From an uncultured Clostridia bacterium (GTDB lineage: Bacteria > Bacillota_I > Bacilli_A > RF39 > UBA660), in contig CAMNBS010000016.1 of the NCBI GenBank assembly GCA_946533175.1, forward strand, positions 1 to 18,369: 18,369 nt of DNA. Direction: 5' to 3'. Made by a program: the position numbers and the translations under genes. The notes below the pieces were generated by a model. The model saw only the letters and a program-made list of their open reading frames with translations, did not search any database and was not told where the DNA came from. This document shows positions 15,175-18,369 of the stretch, piece by piece (position 1 is the first letter of the stretch; each line of letters begins with the position of its first letter).

Positions 15175-15204
15175 TTGTATAAATTAGTTTTTCTATAACA
15201 TAAT
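15175..15204 (+). promoter_or_regulatory. Possible promoter for the 15.2-16.1 kb gene pair
   Basis: TTGTAT at 15175-15180, 18-bp spacer, CATAAT at 15199-15204. The 80-nt gap after rmuC holds nothing else I can recognise, apart from a weak A/T-only fold with T tract at 15163-15176. Confidence 0.4.
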
Positions 15205-15240
15205 AATTTTGAAGATGTAATAAGATTTAATGGTGATAAT

Positions 15241-15438
15241 ATGTTAAGACTTGCGGCCTTTCTTATTGGCTTTGGTTTATCTATTATTGGTTTTATATAT
15301 ATTATTACATATTTAAATTATTTAACTGTTGGTTATACATTTAGTGAATATTTAAAAATTGTTTTTACAAATATTGAATGTCTTCTGGCTTTTCTTGGAC
15401 TTTCAATTATAAGTATTGTAATTATTAAGGAAAGGTGA
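15241..15438 (+). CDS. Small two-helix membrane protein, unknown function
   Basis: 65 aa with two hydrophobic segments (about 3-25 and 42-62) joined by a short polar turn (TVGYTFSEYLK). GGTGAT at 15232-15237 precedes the ATG. The stop is TGA with a second in-frame TGA soon after, which supports the standard code. The next gene starts 4 nt later, so the pair is an operon. I do not recognise a family. The coding pattern, ribosome site and tight junction make it a real gene and not chance. Confidence 0.65.
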   Translation: MLRLAAFLIGFGLSIIGFIYIITYLNYLTVGYTFSEYLKIVFTNIECLLAFLGLSIISIVIIKER

Positions 15439-15442
15439 AAAA

Positions 15443-16093
15443 ATGACTTATGCCTATGATTTAATATTAAATTTCAATAGTGAGTTGTATGAATTTTTTG
15501 AATGGCGTCGTGATGATGAAATTATTCATATAAAAAGAATTAATTTAATTAGGGTAAGTAGTCAATGTTTTAATGATATTATTAATTACCATGTTAAATT
15601 AAAGGATGATTTTTTATTGAATATTTTTAATCGTTGTGAGTATTATCAAAACAAACTTTTAAAAAATATTCCTTATGCATTACTTGTAACTGACGCATAT
15701 CGAGCGGTTGGAATAATTCTTGATATGTATGGCAATATTTTAAAATATTCTAGTTTATTATTAGATGAAGAAGAGGATATTTTAGAATTAAGTAATCGTT
15801 TGGCAATAATAAATATCGATTATGAAAAAAAGAAACACCGGCCAATAAATGTTTTTTTAACAAGATATGAGAGTAATATTATTAAATATATCAAAAAAGA
15901 TTTAATGCATTGTTATCAAGAAAAAGATCTGAATAAGTTAAAATTTTTATATTACGAATACTTTAATAAACAATGTGATTCATTGGATGTAATTTATCAT
16001 AGTTTAATGAAAGAATTATCTAATGAAATATCGTTACAACACCATCATTTATATCAATTAATTAAATTATCTTATTCCCATGGAAAGGTCTAA
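15443..16093 (+). CDS. DUF3603-like protein of unknown function
   Basis: 216 aa, soluble, no signal peptide. The N-terminal half recalls DUF3603 proteins of Bacilli: FFEWRRDDEIIHIKRINLI at 18-36, a hydrophobic IPYALLVTDAYRAVGIILD segment near 76-94, then a YSSLLLDEEEDILELS stretch, in the same order as in that family. The match is from memory of the family pattern and needs a profile search. The C-terminal ~90 residues are basic and helical. AAGGTGA before the ATG is a good ribosome site. No function is known for the family. Promoter-proximal partner: the two-helix membrane protein. Confidence 0.6.
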   Translation: MTYAYDLILNFNSELYEFFEWRRDDEIIHIKRINLIRVSSQCFNDIINYHVKLKDDFLLNIFNRCEYYQNKLLKNIPYALLVTDAYRAVGIILDMYGNILKYSSLLLDEEEDILELSNRLAIINIDYEKKKHRPINVFLTRYESNIIKYIKKDLMHCYQEKDLNKLKFLYYEYFNKQCDSLDVIYHSLMKELSNEISLQHHHLYQLIKLSYSHGKV

Positions 16094-16094
16094 T

Positions 16095-16123
16095 TTGACA
16101 GAAATATATTTTTCTGTTAGAAT
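16095..16123 (+). promoter_or_regulatory. Consensus promoter with inverted repeat in the spacer
   Basis: TTGACA at 16095-16100, 17-bp spacer, TAGAAT at 16118-16123 with TG at 16115-16116. A perfect 7-bp inverted repeat, ACAGAAA (16098-16104) and TTTCTGT (16111-16117) with a 6-bp centre, fills the spacer and touches both boxes. This is a likely operator for a repressor. Confidence 0.75.
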
Positions 16124-16150
16124 AATAGGCTATTCAGTGAGGTGCTATAA

Positions 16151-16840
16151 ATGTTTTATGATATTTTGAAAGCTAAAGAAGAGTGCATAAATAATCCTAT
16201 GCTAATTTTTGAAGCTATTCGATTAAATTATCGTGAAGTATATGAAAGTGTTATTGAAAGTGAAAATTTTAATATAAATATTATTAATTCAGATAGTGAT
16301 AGTTTATTAATGAAATTAGTTCGTAACAAAGACTATGATTTGGTAAGTAAATATATTAGTCGTGAAGATCTTGTTATTAATTATCAAAATAATGATGGTG
16401 ATACTTTGGCTCATCTATTAATGGCTAATAATTATGTTGAAGTAAAAGAAATTTTTGAAAAACTTTTAAAAAGAGTTGATTTTCTTCCTAATATTAAAAA
16501 TAATTATAATGAAACTATTTTGGATAAATCTATTAATAATCAATATCTTTATCCAACTATTAAAATATTAAGTGATAAAAGATTTAATAATATCACATTA
16601 TATTCATTTAAAAATTTATATGAAACATATATTAAAAGTAATAATTATGGAAAATATTCCAAATTAAGTAATTATGTTTTAATTTTTGATAATTTGAAAA
16701 AGAAAAAATTGATTCCAACTATGTCAAAATTAATGCATATTTTGAAAAAAGAAGAAGCAACAATAAAAAATGATTTTGAATTATCGAGAACTTCTAATTT
16801 AGATATGATTATAAATCATTTAATAAAGGAAACAATATAA
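16151..16840 (+). CDS. Ankyrin-repeat-like protein
   Basis: 229 aa, no signal peptide or membrane helix. Residues about 46-145 hold roughly three degenerate ankyrin-like units: SDSLLMKLVRNKDYDLVSKYI, then NNDGDTLAHLLMANNYVEVKEI, then NNYNETILDKSINNQYLYPTIKIL. The second is closest to the consensus G-x-T-x-L-H-x-A pattern (here GDTLAHLL). The rest is helical and Lys/Asn-rich. Ankyrin proteins bind other proteins, but the partner is unknown. GAGGTG at 16140-16145 precedes the ATG. It is a single-gene unit with its own promoter, a putative operator and a terminator. Confidence 0.65.
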   Translation: MFYDILKAKEECINNPMLIFEAIRLNYREVYESVIESENFNINIINSDSDSLLMKLVRNKDYDLVSKYISREDLVINYQNNDGDTLAHLLMANNYVEVKEIFEKLLKRVDFLPNIKNNYNETILDKSINNQYLYPTIKILSDKRFNNITLYSFKNLYETYIKSNNYGKYSKLSNYVLIFDNLKKKKLIPTMSKLMHILKKEEATIKNDFELSRTSNLDMIINHLIKETI

Positions 16841-16856
16841 TTTAGTTTCCTTTTAT
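16825..16856 (+). terminator. Rho-independent terminator of the ankyrin-like gene
   Basis: AAAGGAAAC (16825-16833) pairs with GTTTCCTTT (16845-16853) across an 11-nt loop, followed by further T's. The 5' arm lies inside the last codons of the gene. Confidence 0.8.
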
Positions 16857-16858
16857 TG

Positions 16859-16887
16859 TGGACAAAAAAGAAATAATTTAGTACAAT
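16859..16887 (+). promoter_or_regulatory. Sigma-A promoter for the Ig-like surface protein
   Basis: TGGACA at 16859-16864, 17-bp spacer, TACAAT at 16882-16887. The start would be near 16894, only about 8 nt before the ATG, so the message has almost no leader. Confidence 0.7.
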
Positions 16888-16901
16888 AATAATGTGATGT
16901 T

Positions 16902-18369
16902 ATGAAAAAGATAATTGTGGGAATAGTAATATTGATTGTAGTAATTATTGGAGCATATTTTTTATTTTTTAATAAAAGTGATGAACCAATAGTTGAGCCA
17001 CCAATTGAAATTAATAATTTAGATGATTTAGCGGTTAATGTTGTTAAAGATTACGTTCAAAAGAATAATATTGTTGTCAATGATAATTTATTTGTTAAAT
17101 TAAAAACAATGAATGATAAGAACTTTGATCATTGTAATATGGGTAGTGGTGTTTTAGTCATTAATCATCATAATGAATTAGAATATTATCCTTATTTAAG
17201 TTGTGATAATTATCACACACCAATAAATAATAATTCTTATTTAATTGGTCGTGAAATTATGATTTTAAATGATGGAGAGAAATATATTGAATTAGGATTA
17301 AATACGGAATATCAGTATGTTACTACTACTGATAATTATGATAATCTGGATGAGATTACTTACTATATAATGAGTAATAATAAAATCTTGGAAAAAATAA
17401 GAAGAATTGTAATATATACAGAAAACAAAGAGATTAATATTAATGGGAATGCTAATCACGATTATCCTAAAATTATTTTAAATGATAAAGACGATATTAG
17501 TATTTATTATCATGATGAGTATGTTGAACCAGGATATAGTGTGAATGATGATGTAGATAATAATCTTAGTGAGAATGTTAAAGTAAGTGGATCGGTTAAT
17601 AAAGATAAAACTGGTGACTATGTACTTCAATATTTTGTTATGAATTCGAGAGGTAATTACCATGAGGTTACAAGAACTGTTCATGTTCTTCCTAGAGTTG
17701 TTAATTATACTTATCATTTAGATCTTGATACTAAGGAAATAGCTGAAAAGGTAAATATTATTATAACTATATCTGGAGATGGATATGCTGAAACGATATT
17801 ACCTAATAATAAGGTTTCCAACGAAAAGAAAATAACTTATCCAGTATCAGAAAATAACACATATAAATTTATTTTTAAAGATGTGAATGGGGATACTAAG
17901 ATAGGGTCAATTAAAGTAGAAAATGTTGGTATACCATATAAGGAAACAGTTTTTACGGATAATTATCCAGAAGCTACTACCAGAATGGCGAAAGTAACGA
18001 GAGATATGCTTATTAATTATCTTGATAAAAGCAGTGCATCTAAAAAGAGTGATTCATCCTATGTAATAAATATTGAAGGACAGACATATTCATATAATCC
18101 GACTTCTAATAGAGTATTTTATAACAATGATTATGTTATTTGTGAGTATTATAAAACCGCAGCGACGAATTTAGGTTCTATTAATAATACCGTTACGCTT
18201 TTAGGAGGAAGTGGCGAAAGGGCATATGGACCAATTGCGAAAAGTCAAGTTCCAAGTGATTCTCCTTTGAATGATAATAGTTTACTAATTACTGTTCGAA
18301 AAAATGAAGATTATAATTTAGTTCATCATCCTAGTATGGTTAATGCTTGTACGAATGTGGGAGAGTTCC
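16902..18369 (+). CDS. Membrane-anchored protein with DUF5011-type Ig-like domain, 3'-incomplete
   Basis: The frame is open from ATG 16902 to the window edge (489 codons plus one base) and has no stop, so the C-terminus is missing. An uncleaved signal or anchor helix (MKKIIVGIVILIVVIIGAYF) starts the protein. Residues 30-185 are an unrecognised outer domain with cysteines at 78 and 101. Residues about 189-265 match the bacterial Ig-like DUF5011 pattern: YPKIILND, DEYVEPGYSVNDDVDNNL, VSGSVN, TGDYVLQYFVMNSRGN and the closing VTRTVHVLP. Two further beta-rich stretches follow, then an uncharacterised region near 375-489. The promoter is near consensus but the ribosome site is weak. A surface or wall role is an inference; I cannot name the end domain. 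Confidence 0.75.
   Translation, partial: MKKIIVGIVILIVVIIGAYFLFFNKSDEPIVEPPIEINNLDDLAVNVVKDYVQKNNIVVNDNLFVKLKTMNDKNFDHCNMGSGVLVINHHNELEYYPYLSCDNYHTPINNNSYLIGREIMILNDGEKYIELGLNTEYQYVTTTDNYDNLDEITYYIMSNNKILEKIRRIVIYTENKEININGNANHDYPKIILNDKDDISIYYHDEYVEPGYSVNDDVDNNLSENVKVSGSVNKDKTGDYVLQYFVMNSRGNYHEVTRTVHVLPRVVNYTYHLDLDTKEIAEKVNIIITISGDGYAETILPNNKVSNEKKITYPVSENNTYKFIFKDVNGDTKIGSIKVENVGIPYKETVFTDNYPEATTRMAKVTRDMLINYLDKSSASKKSDSSYVINIEGQTYSYNPTSNRVFYNNDYVICEYYKTAATNLGSINNTVTLLGGSGERAYGPIAKSQVPSDSPLNDNSLLITVRKNEDYNLVHHPSMVNACTNVGEF

Noticed and set aside
15163..15176. AAATTTTTCTTTTTTT after rmuC as a terminator
   Set aside because: Only A/T pairs and no stable stem; not strong enough to call.
17478..17717. 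Minus-strand 79-codon open frame near the right end
   Set aside because: It is antisense to the Ig-like domain of the long plus-strand gene, which has a clear domain pattern.
1..18369. CRISPR arrays, tRNA genes, insertion sequences
   Set aside because: No regularly spaced repeats, no tRNA-like T-loop/anticodon arrangement and no transposase motifs were seen on reading both strands.

Overview
The window is a compact, very AT-rich stretch of bacterial chromosome. Three points suggest a walled, low-GC Firmicutes lineage of the Bacilli/Erysipelotrichia/RF39 type. Gene order partly matches Bacillus (gpsB-rnpB; rodZ/ymfM-pgsA; ylbJ near ylbL). It carries cell-wall and division genes (ftsW, gpsB, rodZ). 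TGG codes for Trp and TGA is used as a stop at 15436-15438, so the genetic code is the standard bacterial one and not the Mycoplasma code. Species-level placement is an inference I cannot check here.

Region 1 (1-4888) is a type IV secretion-like block. It holds a membrane-anchored protein that joins a SpoIID-like domain to a C39-type papain-fold peptidase domain, a lipoprotein with a second C-terminal membrane anchor, and a VirD4/TraG-type coupling ATPase. A strong terminator closes the block. The left part of the cluster lies outside the window. No integrase, relaxase or att site is visible.

Region 2 (4905-9518) is envelope and housekeeping. A secreted, membrane-anchored protein with four cadherin-like beta-sandwich repeats shares a promoter with ftsW. 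Next come gpsB, RNase P RNA (rnpB) packed directly between gpsB and rodZ, then pgsA overlapping rodZ, and yneF.

Region 3 (9525-11538) is a T-box riboswitch with a Ser UCU specifier. It controls a two-gene operon of a small HD-domain (SpoT/MESH1-like) hydrolase and an atypical seryl-tRNA synthetase, and ends in a clear terminator.

Region 4 (11592-15160) has a lone type IV pilin-like gene that converges on and overlaps a YlbJ-like membrane protein. Divergent from ylbJ are a membrane-bound PDZ/Lon-type serine protease (YlbL) and RmuC.

Region 5 (15175-18369) is accessory: a two-helix membrane peptide, a DUF3603-like protein, an ankyrin-like protein behind a promoter whose spacer is a perfect inverted repeat, and an incomplete membrane-anchored protein with a DUF5011-type Ig-like domain running off the right edge. 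Sigma-A promoters with TGn extended -10 elements and very short leaders recur throughout. No tRNA, IS element or CRISPR array was found.
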